Source of the DNA: Gordonia sputi NBRC 100414
Lineage (GTDB): Bacteria > Actinomycetota > Actinomycetes > Mycobacteriales > Mycobacteriaceae
NCBI RefSeq assembly: GCF_000248055.1
Contig: NZ_BAFC01000045.1
Coordinates: 1-64,000, forward strand
Reading direction: 5' to 3'
DNA length: 64,000 nucleotides
The notes beneath the pieces are model-generated. The model was not told where the DNA came from. It saw only the letters and a list, made by a program, of their open reading frames with translations, and made no database searches. Within the stretch, counting starts at the first letter, position 1; every line of letters begins with the position of its first letter. Made by a program: the position numbers and the translations under genes. This document shows positions 27,904-37,146 of the stretch, one piece after another.

Positions 27904-27922
27904 CGGAGCGAGCCTACGCTGC

Positions 27923-29635
27923 TCACCTTTCCGTGGAGCGTTGCCTGTCGCCGTCGGCCCAGCCGAACTCGTTGCTCCCTGTCACAGGTTCCCCCTCGCC
28001 GGTTCCGGTACCGATGTCGGTATCGGTGACCGCGACGACACGACGAGGAGCGAGCCACAGCAACACGGCTGCGCCCGCGAGGAGGACCGCTCCGAGGACG
28101 ACGCACGCCTGATTCATCGGCGTGACGAACGCGTCTTGCGCGCCATCGAGGATGGCGCGTGCCAGACCGCTCGCCTGCGCGGGAAGTCTGTGTGCCACCT
28201 CGGTGGCCTCCGCCAGTGACTTGCCGATGCGAGTCGACGCCTCGTCGGCCTGGGCGAGAAGCGCCTGGCCACCCGCCGTGTCGCCGGCGGCGATGCGTTG
28301 GCGTCCGGCGGCGTCGAGTTGGTCGTGAGCGAGTGCGCTCGTCGGCCCGATTCGGGCGGAGTACCCGGCCGCGAGCAGCGACCCGGCGATGGCGATCCCG
28401 ATGGCCGCACCGAGTTCGCGCGCTGTGTCGTTGACCGCCGACCCGACGCCCTGGTTGTCCAGCGGTGTATTCGACATGATGGCCGTGGTCGACGGTGCGG
28501 TCGCGAGTCCGATACCGGTCGCGATGACTCCTGTCATCGCCGCGAACACCGGGTAACTGTCGTAGTCGACGAGCCCTAGGAGCAGCATGCCGATGCCTGC
28601 GACGAGGATTCCGCCCGCGAGAACGAAACGCAGCGAGTGGAACCGCACGGCGACCCAGTTGCCCACGAGCGCGAAAGCGCTGACGCCGACGACCATGGGC
28701 ATCAGTGCGAAAGCCGATTGCAGCGGGGAGTAGCCCATCACCAGTTGCAGTCGCTGCAACATCAGATAGAAGGCGCCGAAGGACGCGAAGAATTGCAATG
28801 CCACCGAGAGTGCGCCGGAACCGAAGGCGCGGTTGGTGAACAGTCGGACGTCGAGCAGCGGGTCGGTGATGCGTAGTTCCACCACGCAGAACGCGGCCAA
28901 CAGCACCAGTCCGCCGATCAGGGTGAACAGTACGAGCGCGTCACCCCAACCCCGGTGCGGTGCTTCGAGAAGACCGAAGACGATTCCGGTCACGCCGAGG
29001 ACCGAGAGGGCGGTACCGCCGAAGTCGAAGCGTCCGGGGTTGCTGTCGCGGGAGGTTCCGATCGTCAGGCACAGCAGAGCGGTCACGAGGGCCGATGCCG
29101 CGAAGGTGATGAAAATCGAGTGCCACGAGAAGAATTCGAGCAGCACACCGGTGACGAAGAATCCCGCGATCGCTCCCGCACCTGCCACCGCAGCCCAAAT
29201 GCTCACGGCGATACTGCGCTTGTCCGTGGGCACGCCGGAGGTGATCAGCGACAGCGTGGTGGGCATGATGAGCGCCGCAGCGGCGCCTGCCAGGATTCGG
29301 GTGCAGATCAACTGGGTGGGATTGGTGGTCCAGATCGCCAGCAGCGAGGCGACGGCAAAAATGACGAGACCGACGATCAGGACCTCGCGCCGACCGAACC
29401 GGTCGCCGATGGCGCCTGCCGGAAGTAGAAGTGCCGCAAGGGCTAACGTGTAGCCGTCGACGATCCACGTCATCTCGCTCGAGTCGGCGCCGATGTCGAC
29501 GGCGATGTCGGCCAGAGCGGTGTTCAGTGCGGCCATCGCCGCGACCACCATGCTGACCGCAGCGCAGGCGATCAGAATCAGCCATGCCGCACGTGTGTTC
29601 TCGCGGGTCAGTCTCGTGCGTGTCAGCCCGGCCAT
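27923..29635 (-). CDS. DHA2-family MFS drug exporter (14 segments)
   Basis: The 570-residue membrane protein has the EmrB/QacA pattern. Motif A-like GAIGDRFGRREVLIVG follows the second segment, the TWIVDGYTLALAALLLPAG segment is typical of DHA2 exporters, and about 14 hydrophobic stretches can be counted. A long loop near 425-490 (AGRQRIAAGDTAGGQALLAQADEA) precedes the last segment. No regulator adjoins it. The substrate cannot be predicted; a role in steroid or detergent efflux is speculation from location. Confidence 0.88.
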   Translation of the reverse strand: MAGLTRTRLTRENTRAAWLILIACAAVSMVVAAMAALNTALADIAVDIGADSSEMTWIVDGYTLALAALLLPAGAIGDRFGRREVLIVGLVIFAVASLLAIWTTNPTQLICTRILAGAAAALIMPTTLSLITSGVPTDKRSIAVSIWAAVAGAGAIAGFFVTGVLLEFFSWHSIFITFAASALVTALLCLTIGTSRDSNPGRFDFGGTALSVLGVTGIVFGLLEAPHRGWGDALVLFTLIGGLVLLAAFCVVELRITDPLLDVRLFTNRAFGSGALSVALQFFASFGAFYLMLQRLQLVMGYSPLQSAFALMPMVVGVSAFALVGNWVAVRFHSLRFVLAGGILVAGIGMLLLGLVDYDSYPVFAAMTGVIATGIGLATAPSTTAIMSNTPLDNQGVGSAVNDTARELGAAIGIAIAGSLLAAGYSARIGPTSALAHDQLDAAGRQRIAAGDTAGGQALLAQADEASTRIGKSLAEATEVAHRLPAQASGLARAILDGAQDAFVTPMNQACVVLGAVLLAGAAVLLWLAPRRVVAVTDTDIGTGTGEGEPVTGSNEFGWADGDRQRSTER

Positions 29636-29794
29636 TTCGTCCCCGTGGGTATCGTGTCGAGGTTATTCGCGACACGCTGCCGGGAAACACCCCAAACTCC
29701 TGCACCATGTGACACATTTATCACTGTAGTAACACACCGGGAGTATTCGACAAGGTAGTTGGCGGGTGTCCCGGACGATCGAAAGTGAGAGATC

Positions 29795-29935
29795 ATGGCC
29801 TCATCCCAGGTCGCATCTTCACGAGCAACCGACACGACGCCGGTCCGCCTGCACATCTGGCGGGTGTTGTCGATGCTGGCCGCGCTGATCGCGGTCGGTG
29901 TGGTGTTGGTTCTCATCCTCACCTCCGCGGCCTAG
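29795..29935 (+). CDS. Possible 46-residue single-pass membrane protein
   Basis: ATG 29795 opens a 47-codon frame ending in TAG. The product has a short Ser/Thr-rich cytoplasmic start (MASSQVASSRATDTTPVR) and one hydrophobic helix (VLSMLAALIAVGVVLVLIL). GTGAGAG lies before the start. It is divergent from the exporter gene and convergent with the next gene. Nothing known is recognised. The frame is short and could be chance. Confidence 0.42.
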   Translation: MASSQVASSRATDTTPVRLHIWRVLSMLAALIAVGVVLVLILTSAA

Positions 29936-29958
29936 CGCGACCAGCCGACACGTCGGAC

Positions 29959-30390
29959 TCAGCCCGCGTACTTCTCGACGACTGCGCCGACTCGCGGAAG
30001 TGCCGCGGCCACATAGTTTTTCGCCTTGCCGCGCAGCGAGTTGTATGCCTTCGCCAGTGCAGGCTTGGCATTCGATACCTGATCGTCGGTCACCTGAAGC
30101 AGTGCTTCGGAGGCCGCGTCGGAATTGTTCGCGAGATGATCGCCGAACGCGACTCCCGCGGGCTTGCTGTCCCAGAACGGTTGCAGCGCAGCGAGAAAGT
30201 CGGGCAGCAACTGATCGGTGGCCCGAGTCACGATGTCCGGCTTGATCTTCTGGACTGCGCCGTATGCCGCTTTGACAGCGGCTCCGCTGAGGCCCTTCTG
30301 CTCCGACACCTCGGCGTCGATCACGCCGACGAAATCGTTGACCACTGCCGGACGGTTGGCTCCGAGCAGTGACTGCAGCGAATCGCTCAT
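29959..30390 (-). CDS. Conserved actinobacterial protein, DUF6918-like
   Basis: The 143-residue protein is predicted to be soluble and all-helical, with no cysteine and no signal peptide (MSDSLQSLLGANRPAVVNDFV; LSGAAVKAAYGAVQKIKPDIV; ALPRVGAVVEKYAG). I recall this family as an uncharacterised one common in Gordonia, Rhodococcus and Mycobacterium. AAGGAGATTCG directly before ATG 30390 is a strong ribosome site. It stands alone between convergent and co-directional neighbours, and no function can be proposed. Confidence 0.75.
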   Translation of the reverse strand: MSDSLQSLLGANRPAVVNDFVGVIDAEVSEQKGLSGAAVKAAYGAVQKIKPDIVTRATDQLLPDFLAALQPFWDSKPAGVAFGDHLANNSDAASEALLQVTDDQVSNAKPALAKAYNSLRGKAKNYVAAALPRVGAVVEKYAG

Positions 30391-30531
30391 CGAATCTCCT
30401 TCTTGGTCCGTGGCACGGCCACGGCAGGTTGCGGGAATGACCGTCAGTGACCTTATCGGTTCCGTCTGCGATGGTGCGCGCTGGCGGCATCCGGTCTTCG
30501 ACGTCGAATTTCCGCGACTCCCGTCGACTGC

Positions 30532-31395
30532 TCAGCGGCGTTTGTCCACGACCACGTTCGCCAGCGCCGGGGCGTTCTCGCGGTCGATCACCGAGGCGGT
30601 CACCAGGAGCCTGTCGGCCTCGTCCCACACCGCAACGTCGAGAGTCTCACCCGGGAACACCACGCCCGCGAAGGTTGCCGAGAAGTCGGCCACCGCGATG
30701 ACATCGCCGTCGAGGAGTTCGTCGACGACGGCCCGGCACACCGATCCATACGTGCACAGGCCGTGCAGGATGGGACGCGGAAAGCCGGCGGCCGCGGCGA
30801 ATGCCGGGTCGGAGTGCAGGGGATTGCGGTCGCCGCACAACCGGTAGAGCAGCGCCTGGTTCGGCAGCGTGGGGACCTGCAGGGTGACATCGGGTGCTCG
30901 GTCGGGATAAGCGACTTTGCTCGACGCTCCGCGTTCGCCTCCGAAACCGCCCTCGCCCTTGGCGAAGATCGACGACCGCTCGGTCCACAGCGGTTCGCCC
31001 GTCTCGTCGACGGTGACGCCCTCGGAGATGATGACCGCCGCGGACCCCTTGTCCTGGACCTCGACAATCCGCTTGCGCGTCGTCGCCTTGCCCTCCGGCG
31101 GCAGTGGTCGGTGCGCGGTGATCTGCTGGCTGCCGTGGACGACCTTCGCCAGATCGATGTCGATGCCGGGGAAGGAGACCGTGGGAGCCTGCGTCGCGTG
31201 GAACGTCGCGGCGACCGTCGCGAACGTCGGTAGCACCTTGGGAGCGGCGTCGTCGACGTAGCGCAGGCCGGCGGCGTCGAGCGGATCACGGGCTGCTCCG
31301 ACGGCGAGGTGGTAGAGCGCAACGTCGGATGCCGTCCACGAGAAGGTGACCTCGGGCAACTCTGCCCCGACTGCGACCGATGGATCGATGGGCAC
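30532..31395 (-). CDS. MaoC-type (R)-enoyl-CoA hydratase, ChsH3-like
   Basis: The 287-residue protein is a double hot-dog hydratase 2. The catalytic motif is CGDRNPLHSDPAFAAAAGFP, in the second half. It begins with GTG 3 bp after kstD, so the two form one transcript. In M. tuberculosis the neighbour of kstD is Rv3538 (ChsH3/Hsd4B-like), a hydratase for the sterol side chain, and the layout here is the same. It should hydrate an early side-chain enoyl-CoA in the cytoplasm. Confidence 0.83.
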   Translation of the reverse strand: MPIDPSVAVGAELPEVTFSWTASDVALYHLAVGAARDPLDAAGLRYVDDAAPKVLPTFATVAATFHATQAPTVSFPGIDIDLAKVVHGSQQITAHRPLPPEGKATTRKRIVEVQDKGSAAVIISEGVTVDETGEPLWTERSSIFAKGEGGFGGERGASSKVAYPDRAPDVTLQVPTLPNQALLYRLCGDRNPLHSDPAFAAAAGFPRPILHGLCTYGSVCRAVVDELLDGDVIAVADFSATFAGVVFPGETLDVAVWDEADRLLVTASVIDRENAPALANVVVDKRR

Positions 31396-31398
31396 GGC

Positions 31399-33123
31399 TT
31401 ACGCTCCTGCCGTCGTCGACGTCGGGGTTGCCTGCCCGGTGCGTGCGGCGGCGTCGAGCGCGGCGAGGTAGCCGAAGACGAGCGCGGGGCCGATGGTGGC
31501 GCCGGGGCCGGCATAGGTGTGGCCCATGACCGGTGCGCTGGTGTTGCCCGCGGCGTAGAGGCCCTCGATGACCGAGCCGTCCGGTCGCAGCGCGCGGCCC
31601 GACGCGTCGGTGTCGATGCCGCCCTTGGTGCCGAGGTCTCCCGGCACCATCTTGACCGCGTAGAACGGCGCCTTGCGGACCGGCCCGAGGCTCGGGTTGG
31701 GCTTGTTGGTGATGTCGCCGTAGTAGTGGTCGTAGCCGCTCTCGCCGCGATGGAAGTCGGCGTCGACGCCGGACTTCGCGAATCCGTTGAAGCGTTCGGT
31801 TGTCGTGGTCAGCGCGTCGGCAGGGACGCCGATCTTGTCGGCGAGCTCGGAGATCGTGTCGGCTTTGACGACGACCCCGGAATCAAACCACTTCTTGGGC
31901 AACGGTTGTCGCGCGTTGATCCCCGCGAAGAGGTATCGGTTGCGGCACGTCTGGTCGAAGATCAGCCAGCCGGGTACGTTCTCTCCCGGGCCGTCGCCCT
32001 GGCCGAACTCGCCGCCATACATCTGGTGCACGGCCTCCACGTAGGGCAGTGATTCGTTCATGAATCGCTCGCCGCGCATGTTGACGATGAACGTGCCGGG
32101 GACGGAGCGTTCGGAGAGTGCGAACCACGGCCCGCGCGGCAGGGGAATGGTCGGTCCCCACCAGGCGTCGTCCATCAGCGACACCGCGGCGCCGATCTTG
32201 ATGCCCGCGTTGATCCCGTCACCGGTGTTCGACGGCGCGCCCGTCGTCCAGTCCGCCCCGATCGGTTCGCGCTGATATTTGCGGCGCATCTCGACGTTGC
32301 GCTCGAATCCGCCGCAGGCGAGGATCACGCCTTTCTCGGCGCGGATGTCGAACTGCTGACCGTCGGATTCCGCTCTCACCCCGACGACACGGCCGTCATC
32401 GGTGAGAAGGTCGACGAGGCCGGTGTTCAATCGCAGTGGCACGCCGGCCTGTCGAACGCCGAGCAGCAGTTCGGCGGCGAGTGCCGCACCCATCGCGATG
32501 AGCTTCTTGCCGCGCGAGCGTGCCCAGAAGAATCGACCGCCGACCTTGGCCATCCGCGCCGGGCCGCGCCAATGGCGTATACCGGTGTTGAGCCAGCGGT
32601 AATCCGATTGCAGCACAACCATATTGAGCGGCGCCTTGGTGTACTGCGGGTGCAGGGTGTCGAGGTCGTCGCCGAGTGCTCGTGCATCGAATGGCCGAGG
32701 TTCGACGCTGCGCCCGCCCAGCCGACCGCCCGGCGCTTCGGGGTAGTAGTCGGAGTAGTTCTTCACCCATTCGAGGTCGAGAGGGGCGTGCTTCATCAGG
32801 AAGTCGAGCGCCTCGGGGCCGCGGTCGATGTAGGCGTCGATGCGGTCTTCGCGTGCGTGCTCGCCGATGATCGCCTTGACGTACTCGCGGGCCCGCTCGG
32901 GTGTGTCGTCGACGCCGTCGCGCTTCAACACGGAGTTGTTCGGAATCCAGACGCCGCCACCCGAGCGCGACGTCGAGCCTCCCCAGTACGGCGACTTTTC
33001 GATGATCACCGTCGTGAGGCCCTGCGCCGCTGCGGTGATCGCGGCACTCAGCCCTGCCGCACCCGCACCCACGACGATGACGTCGTAGGTCTCTGGTTGT
33101 CCTTGCTCGCGCTCGCCTGCCAT
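31399..33123 (-). CDS. kstD: 3-ketosteroid delta1-dehydrogenase KstD
   Basis: The 574-residue flavoprotein introduces the C1-C2 double bond in ring A of 3-ketosteroids. The FAD-binding motif is VVGAGAAGLSAAITAAAQG (about 17-35) followed by EKSPYWGGSTSRSGGG. The active-site end GHTYAGPGATIGPA carries a Tyr and, four residues on, a Gly, matching Tyr487/Gly491 of Rhodococcus KstD1; the tyrosines in NYSDYYPEA and NESLPYVEA are the other candidates. It acts with KshA to open ring B. It is divergent from an SDR gene and shares two KstR-type sites with it. Confidence 0.93.
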   Translation of the reverse strand: MAGEREQGQPETYDVIVVGAGAAGLSAAITAAAQGLTTVIIEKSPYWGGSTSRSGGGVWIPNNSVLKRDGVDDTPERAREYVKAIIGEHAREDRIDAYIDRGPEALDFLMKHAPLDLEWVKNYSDYYPEAPGGRLGGRSVEPRPFDARALGDDLDTLHPQYTKAPLNMVVLQSDYRWLNTGIRHWRGPARMAKVGGRFFWARSRGKKLIAMGAALAAELLLGVRQAGVPLRLNTGLVDLLTDDGRVVGVRAESDGQQFDIRAEKGVILACGGFERNVEMRRKYQREPIGADWTTGAPSNTGDGINAGIKIGAAVSLMDDAWWGPTIPLPRGPWFALSERSVPGTFIVNMRGERFMNESLPYVEAVHQMYGGEFGQGDGPGENVPGWLIFDQTCRNRYLFAGINARQPLPKKWFDSGVVVKADTISELADKIGVPADALTTTTERFNGFAKSGVDADFHRGESGYDHYYGDITNKPNPSLGPVRKAPFYAVKMVPGDLGTKGGIDTDASGRALRPDGSVIEGLYAAGNTSAPVMGHTYAGPGATIGPALVFGYLAALDAAARTGQATPTSTTAGA

Positions 33124-33146
33124 CGGGTTCCCTTCGTGCTCCGCGG

Positions 33147-33160
33147 TGGAACGTGTTCTA
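33147..33160. promoter_or_regulatory. KstR-type operator, kstD-proximal
   Basis: TGGAAC-GT-GTTCTA has one mismatch between arms and matches TnnAACnnGTTnnA. It lies 24 bp from the kstD start. Confidence 0.8.
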
Positions 33161-33169
33161 TCTACGAAT

Positions 33170-33183
33170 TAGAACACGTTTCA
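33170..33183. promoter_or_regulatory. KstR-type operator, second site in the kstD/SDR gap
   Basis: TAGAAC-AC-GTTTCA is weaker, with AGAAC against GTTTC. Its centre is 23 bp from the first site and 43 bp before the SDR start. Confidence 0.65.
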
Positions 33184-33219
33184 GAAATGTGGCGCCAGGG
33201 TGTGGGAGAGTCGGTGCGC

Positions 33220-34080
33220 ATGGAGCATGGGCGAGTTGTGGTGGTGACCGGCGCGAGCCGCGGCGCGGGCAGGGGAATCGCGCTCGCGCTGGGCGCGAGC
33301 GGGGCGACGGTGTACGTGACCGGCCGGACCGCGAACGACGGCGACAGCGGACTACCCGGTTCGGTGAATTCGACTGCTGCCGAGGTGAGCGCTCGCGGCG
33401 GCGTCGGTGTTCCGGTGGTGCTCAACCACGCCGACGACAAGGCGGTCGCCGCACTGTTCGAGCGAGTCGGTGACGAGAACGACGGCTTCCTCGACATCCT
33501 GGTCAACAACGCGCTGACCCTGCCGGACGCATTGACGGGGAAGGGTCCGTTCTGGAGCAAGCCGCTCTCGCTCACCGACCTGTTCGACGTCGGAATGCGC
33601 TCGACGTATGTCGCAAGCCATTTCGCCGCACCGCTTCTGGTGCACCGCGGTTCGGGCCTGATCGTCAATACCTCCTCCTTCGGTGGCGCCTGCTACATGC
33701 ACGGACCCGCGTACGGCGCGGGCAAGGCTGCCGTCGACAAACTGGCTCACGACATGGCCGTCGACTTCCGGCCGCACGACGTCGCCGTGATCTCGCTGTG
33801 GATGGGCCTGCTGCTGACCGAGCGCACCCGCGCGGCATTCGCCGATCACCCGGATGCGTATGCCGGTCTCGCCGCCAACGCCGAATCGCCGGAGTTCGTG
33901 GGGCGGGTCGTCGCCGCGCTCGCCGACGACCCCGATCGGATGTCGCGGAGTGGGCGGGTTCTCATCGCAGCGGAACTCGCTGCCGAGTACGGCGTCGTCG
34001 ACACCGACGGTCGGCAGCCGCCGTCACACCGCGCGATGCTGGGCGACCCGCCGACGTTCAGCCCTGCGGTCATCGACTGA
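33220..34080 (+). CDS. Short-chain dehydrogenase/reductase divergent from kstD
   Basis: The 286-residue protein has the classical SDR plan: TGASRGAGRGIA for NAD(P) binding, NNA at the fourth strand, NTSS as the catalytic serine region and YGAGK as the YxxxK pair. The middle loop and the C-terminal part differ from the SDR at 45469. It is divergent from kstD and should share its KstR control, suggesting a steroid alcohol or ketone substrate, but the specific reaction is unknown. GGGAGAG at 33204 supports ATG 33220; GTG 33214 is possible. Confidence 0.8.
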   Translation: MEHGRVVVVTGASRGAGRGIALALGASGATVYVTGRTANDGDSGLPGSVNSTAAEVSARGGVGVPVVLNHADDKAVAALFERVGDENDGFLDILVNNALTLPDALTGKGPFWSKPLSLTDLFDVGMRSTYVASHFAAPLLVHRGSGLIVNTSSFGGACYMHGPAYGAGKAAVDKLAHDMAVDFRPHDVAVISLWMGLLLTERTRAAFADHPDAYAGLAANAESPEFVGRVVAALADDPDRMSRSGRVLIAAELAAEYGVVDTDGRQPPSHRAMLGDPPTFSPAVID

Positions 34081-34129
34081 GTAGTGGGCGGGGGCGTGGG
34101 TGGGGCGCTGAAGGGGACTGCCGCAAAAC

Positions 34130-34143
34130 TGGAACATGTTCTA
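34130..34143. promoter_or_regulatory. KstR-type operator 1 before hsaE
   Basis: TGGAAC-AT-GTTCTA fits the KstR core with one arm mismatch. It is the outer of two closely spaced sites. Confidence 0.82.
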
Positions 34144-34146
34144 AAC

Positions 34147-34160
34147 TAGAACGTGTTCAT
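34147..34160. promoter_or_regulatory. KstR-type operator 2 before hsaE
   Basis: TAGAAC-GT-GTTCAT fits the core with one arm mismatch. Its centre is 17 bp from that of site 1 and 73 bp before the hsaE start. Confidence 0.78.
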
Positions 34161-34226
34161 GCCGTGGTGGCCTGTGTGCTCGCCGCGGTGGGTGTGATAA
34201 CGTACCGACCTCGGAAGTGAGCAGAA

Positions 34227-35015
34227 GTGGCCGTCGACAAGGCAACTCGCGAGCAGATAGCGGCGGATTTGTGGACCGCGGAACAGACCGCGACCGCCAT
34301 CGAGCGCCCGACCGACACCCATCCCGACCTCGACGTCGTCGACGCGTACGAGATCCAGCTGATCAATATCCGCAGGCGTCTCGATGCGGGTGCGAAGGTA
34401 GCCGGGCACAAGGTGGGCCTTGCGTCGGAGGCCATGCAGAAGATGATGGGCGTCGACGAGCCCGACTACGGGCATCTGCTCGACGAGATGCAGTACCACG
34501 AGTCGACCCCCATCGACACGGCTCGGCTCTGCTTCCCGCGGGTCGAGGTGGAGGTCGGGTTCATCCTCGGCAAGGACCTGCCGGGGGAGGGGTGCACCAA
34601 CGACGACGTCATCGATGCCGTCGAGTGGGTGGTGCCGTCGATCGAACTCATCGATTCGCGGATCACGGACTGGAAGATCACGCTCTGCGACACCATCGCC
34701 GACAACGCGTCGTCGTGCGGATGGATTCTCGGCGAGCAGCGGGTGGCCATCGGCGATATCGATACCGGCGACGTCGACGCGGTGCTGCACCGCAACGGTG
34801 AGGTCGTCGCCAAGGGCAATTCGTCTGCGGTACTCGGACATCCGCTCAATGCGGTGTCGTGGCTCGCGCGCAAGGTCGAGGGTTTCGGGGTGCGGCTGCG
34901 CAAGGGCGACCTGATCCTTCCCGGGACCGCGACACGGGCCTTCGACGTCGCGCCCGGCGACCACGTCGTCGCCGAGTTCGCGGGACTCGGCACCGTCACA
35001 CTGGACTTCGACTGA
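34227..35015 (+). CDS. hsaE: 2-hydroxyhexa-2,4-dienoate hydratase HsaE
   Basis: The 262-residue protein belongs to the 2-hydroxypentadienoate hydratase / fumarylacetoacetase-like family. Recognisable are GHKVGLAS (about 60), FPRVEVEVGFILGKDLPG with the metal-binding Glu pair, ELIDSRI and the closing GVRLRKGDLILPGTATRAFDVAPGD. HsaE hydrates the ring-A-derived dienoate released by HsaD to 4-hydroxy-2-oxohexanoate. It leads an operon with hsaG and hsaF, as Rv3536c-Rv3534c in M. tuberculosis, behind two KstR-type sites. GTG 34227 was chosen. Confidence 0.92.
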   Translation: MAVDKATREQIAADLWTAEQTATAIERPTDTHPDLDVVDAYEIQLINIRRRLDAGAKVAGHKVGLASEAMQKMMGVDEPDYGHLLDEMQYHESTPIDTARLCFPRVEVEVGFILGKDLPGEGCTNDDVIDAVEWVVPSIELIDSRITDWKITLCDTIADNASSCGWILGEQRVAIGDIDTGDVDAVLHRNGEVVAKGNSSAVLGHPLNAVSWLARKVEGFGVRLRKGDLILPGTATRAFDVAPGDHVVAEFAGLGTVTLDFD

Positions 35016-35066
35016 GTCTCAACAGTTTTCGTCAAGAATCATGACCACTCACCCACAGGAGGCACC

Positions 35067-35972
35067 GTGGCGGCAACGCTGACCGCAGCCATCATCGGGT
35101 CGGGCAACATCGGCACCGACCTCATGTACAAACTCGAACGCAGTCAGGTCATCGACCCGCGCTGGATGGTCGGTATCGACGCCGACTCCGAGGGCATGAA
35201 ACGTGCCGCCGACCACGGGCTGATCACCATGAGCGGCGGCGCCGACGAGTTGCTCGCGTCGTCGGAGAAGCCCGATCTGATCTTCGAGGCGACGTCGGCC
35301 TACGTGCACCGCGAGTACGCGCCTCGCTACGAGGAGGCAGGCATCATCGCCGTCGACCTCACACCCGCGGCGGTCGGGCCCGCTGTGGTGCCGCCCGCCA
35401 ACCTGCGCGAGCACCTCGACGCCCCGAACACCAACATGATCACCTGCGGTGGGCAGGCGACCATCCCGATGGTGCACGCGGTGAGTTCGGTTGTTCCGGT
35501 GCCGTATGCGGAGATCGTCGCATCGGTGGCATCGGTCTCGGCGGGGCCGGGCACGCGCGCCAACATCGACGAGTTCACGCGCACGACGTCGAAGGGGATC
35601 GAGACGATCGGCGGTGCGCAGCGCGGCAAGGCGATCATCATCCTCAACCCGGCCGATCCACCGATGATCATGCGCGACACCATCTTCTGCGCGATTCCCG
35701 AGGATGCCGACACCGACGCGATCGCCGCGTCGATTCATCAGCGCGAAAAAGACATCCAGGCATACGTTCCCGGCTACCGGCTGCTACAGGACCCGCAGTT
35801 CGATCCGCCCAGTGTGCTCAACGGCGGGCACGCGCGCGTCTCGATCTTCGTCGAGGTCGAGGGCGCGGGCGACTTCCTGCCGCCGTACGCGGGAAACCTC
35901 GACATCATGACGGCTGCCGCCACCAAGGTCGGCGAAGAAATCGCGAAGCAGAAGCTGGGGGTGTCGGCATGA
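35067..35972 (+). CDS. hsaG: Acylating propanal/acetaldehyde dehydrogenase HsaG
   Basis: The 301-residue protein converts propanal, channelled from HsaF, to propionyl-CoA using NAD and CoA. The N-terminus has the Rossmann motif [15 protein letters not shown], and [18 protein letters not shown] contains the catalytic Cys. A strong AGGAGG at 35057 precedes GTG 35067. Its TGA overlaps the hsaF ATG, as expected for partners of a channelling complex. Confidence 0.93.
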   Translation: MAATLTAAIIGSGNIGTDLMYKLERSQVIDPRWMVGIDADSEGMKRAADHGLITMSGGADELLASSEKPDLIFEATSAYVHREYAPRYEEAGIIAVDLTPAAVGPAVVPPANLREHLDAPNTNMITCGGQATIPMVHAVSSVVPVPYAEIVASVASVSAGPGTRANIDEFTRTTSKGIETIGGAQRGKAIIILNPADPPMIMRDTIFCAIPEDADTDAIAASIHQREKDIQAYVPGYRLLQDPQFDPPSVLNGGHARVSIFVEVEGAGDFLPPYAGNLDIMTAAATKVGEEIAKQKLGVSA

Positions 35973-37045
35973 CCACGGCGACAACAGATCTCATGGCGCA
36001 CGCGCGCAAGTACTCCAACACGCTCGACATCCGGATCACCGACTCGTCGCTACGCGACGGCAGCCACCACAAGCGCCACCAGTTCACCGTCGACGAGGTG
36101 CGGTCCATCGTCGGCGCGCTCGACGACGCCGGCGTCCCGGTGATCGAGGTGACCCACGGCGACGGGCTCGGCGGGTCGTCGTTCAACTACGGCTTCTCCA
36201 AAACCCCTGAGCAGGAACTGATCAAGGCGGCCGCCGAGACCGCGCAGCGTGCCAAGATCGCGTTCCTGATGCTGCCGGGGCTCGGCACCAAGGACGACAT
36301 TCGGGCCGCGCAGGACAATGGCGGTCAGATCTGCCGGATCGCGACGCACTGCACCGAGGCCGACGTGTCGATTCAGCACTTCGGCCTGGCTCGCGAGCTG
36401 GGTTTGGAGACTGTCGGGTTCCTGATGATGAGCCACAGTCAGCCGCCGGAAGTGCTTGCCGCACAGGCGCGAATCATGGCCGATGCCGGATGTCAGTGCG
36501 TGTACGTCGTCGACTCCGCCGGGGCGCTCGTGCTCGAAGACGTGACGGTCCGCGTGCAGGCACTCGTTGCCGAACTCGGCGACGACGCCCAGGTCGGCTT
36601 CCACGGCCACGAGAACCTCGACATCGCGGTTGCCAACTCCATCAATGCCATTCGCGCAGGAGCGCAGCAGATCGACGGATCGATCCGCCGTTTCGGCGCA
36701 GGCGCGGGCAACACGCCGACGGAGGCCTTCGTCGGAGTCTGCGACAAGCTCGGGATCACCACGGGCGTCGACTTCATGAAGATCGCCGACGCCGCCCAGG
36801 ACGTCGTGCGACCCGCCATGCCGTCGGAGTGCCTCGTCGACCGCTCGTCAATGATGATGGGCTACGCGGGCTGCTACAGCTCGTTCCTCAAGCACGCCGA
36901 GGGCCACGCCGAACGGTACGGCGTCTCCGCGGCGGACATCCTGCTCGAGGCCGGCAACCGTAAACTCGTTGGCGGCCAGGAGGATCAGCTCATCGATATC
37001 GCCCTTGAGCTGAGGAAGAAGGCCGACGCGAACGCCGGCGTCTGA
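35969..37045 (+). CDS. hsaF: 4-hydroxy-2-oxohexanoate aldolase HsaF
   Basis: The 358-residue protein is a DRE-TIM metallolyase-type aldolase. The N-terminal motif [16 protein letters not shown] holds the metal-binding Asp, and [19 protein letters not shown] holds the His pair. It splits 4-hydroxy-2-oxohexanoate into pyruvate and propanal and passes propanal to HsaG. It is the last gene of the operon; 17 bp after its stop begins a 72-bp palindromic repeat that could also end transcription. Confidence 0.93.
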   Translation: MTTATTDLMAHARKYSNTLDIRITDSSLRDGSHHKRHQFTVDEVRSIVGALDDAGVPVIEVTHGDGLGGSSFNYGFSKTPEQELIKAAAETAQRAKIAFLMLPGLGTKDDIRAAQDNGGQICRIATHCTEADVSIQHFGLARELGLETVGFLMMSHSQPPEVLAAQARIMADAGCQCVYVVDSAGALVLEDVTVRVQALVAELGDDAQVGFHGHENLDIAVANSINAIRAGAQQIDGSIRRFGAGAGNTPTEAFVGVCDKLGITTGVDFMKIADAAQDVVRPAMPSECLVDRSSMMMGYAGCYSSFLKHAEGHAERYGVSAADILLEAGNRKLVGGQEDQLIDIALELRKKADANAGV

Positions 37046-37061
37046 GGGGTTCCGCGTTCGC

Positions 37062-37133
37062 CCAAACGCGGCCCGAACGTGTAGACGCGGCTGGTGTACC
37101 AGCCGCGTTTGCAGGTTCGAGCCGCGTCTGGAG
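37062..37133. repeat. 72-bp nested palindrome, copy 1
   Basis: The outer arms (CCAAACGCGGCCCGAACGTG and, at the other end, GGTTCGAGCCGCGTCTGG) enclose a perfect inner hairpin, ACGCGGCTGGT-GT-ACCAGCCGCGT, with 11-bp arms. A direct copy with 64 of 72 bases identical lies at 38114-38185, so the two flank the gene at 37147-38070. The form is that of a REP or extragenic palindromic element. Confidence 0.85.
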
Positions 37134-37146
37134 TTCGACGATCCGC

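Noticed and set aside
29700..29760. A TetR-type operator before the MFS exporter
   Set aside because: GTGACACA and GTAACACA show partial symmetry, but the arms match poorly and no regulator gene adjoins.
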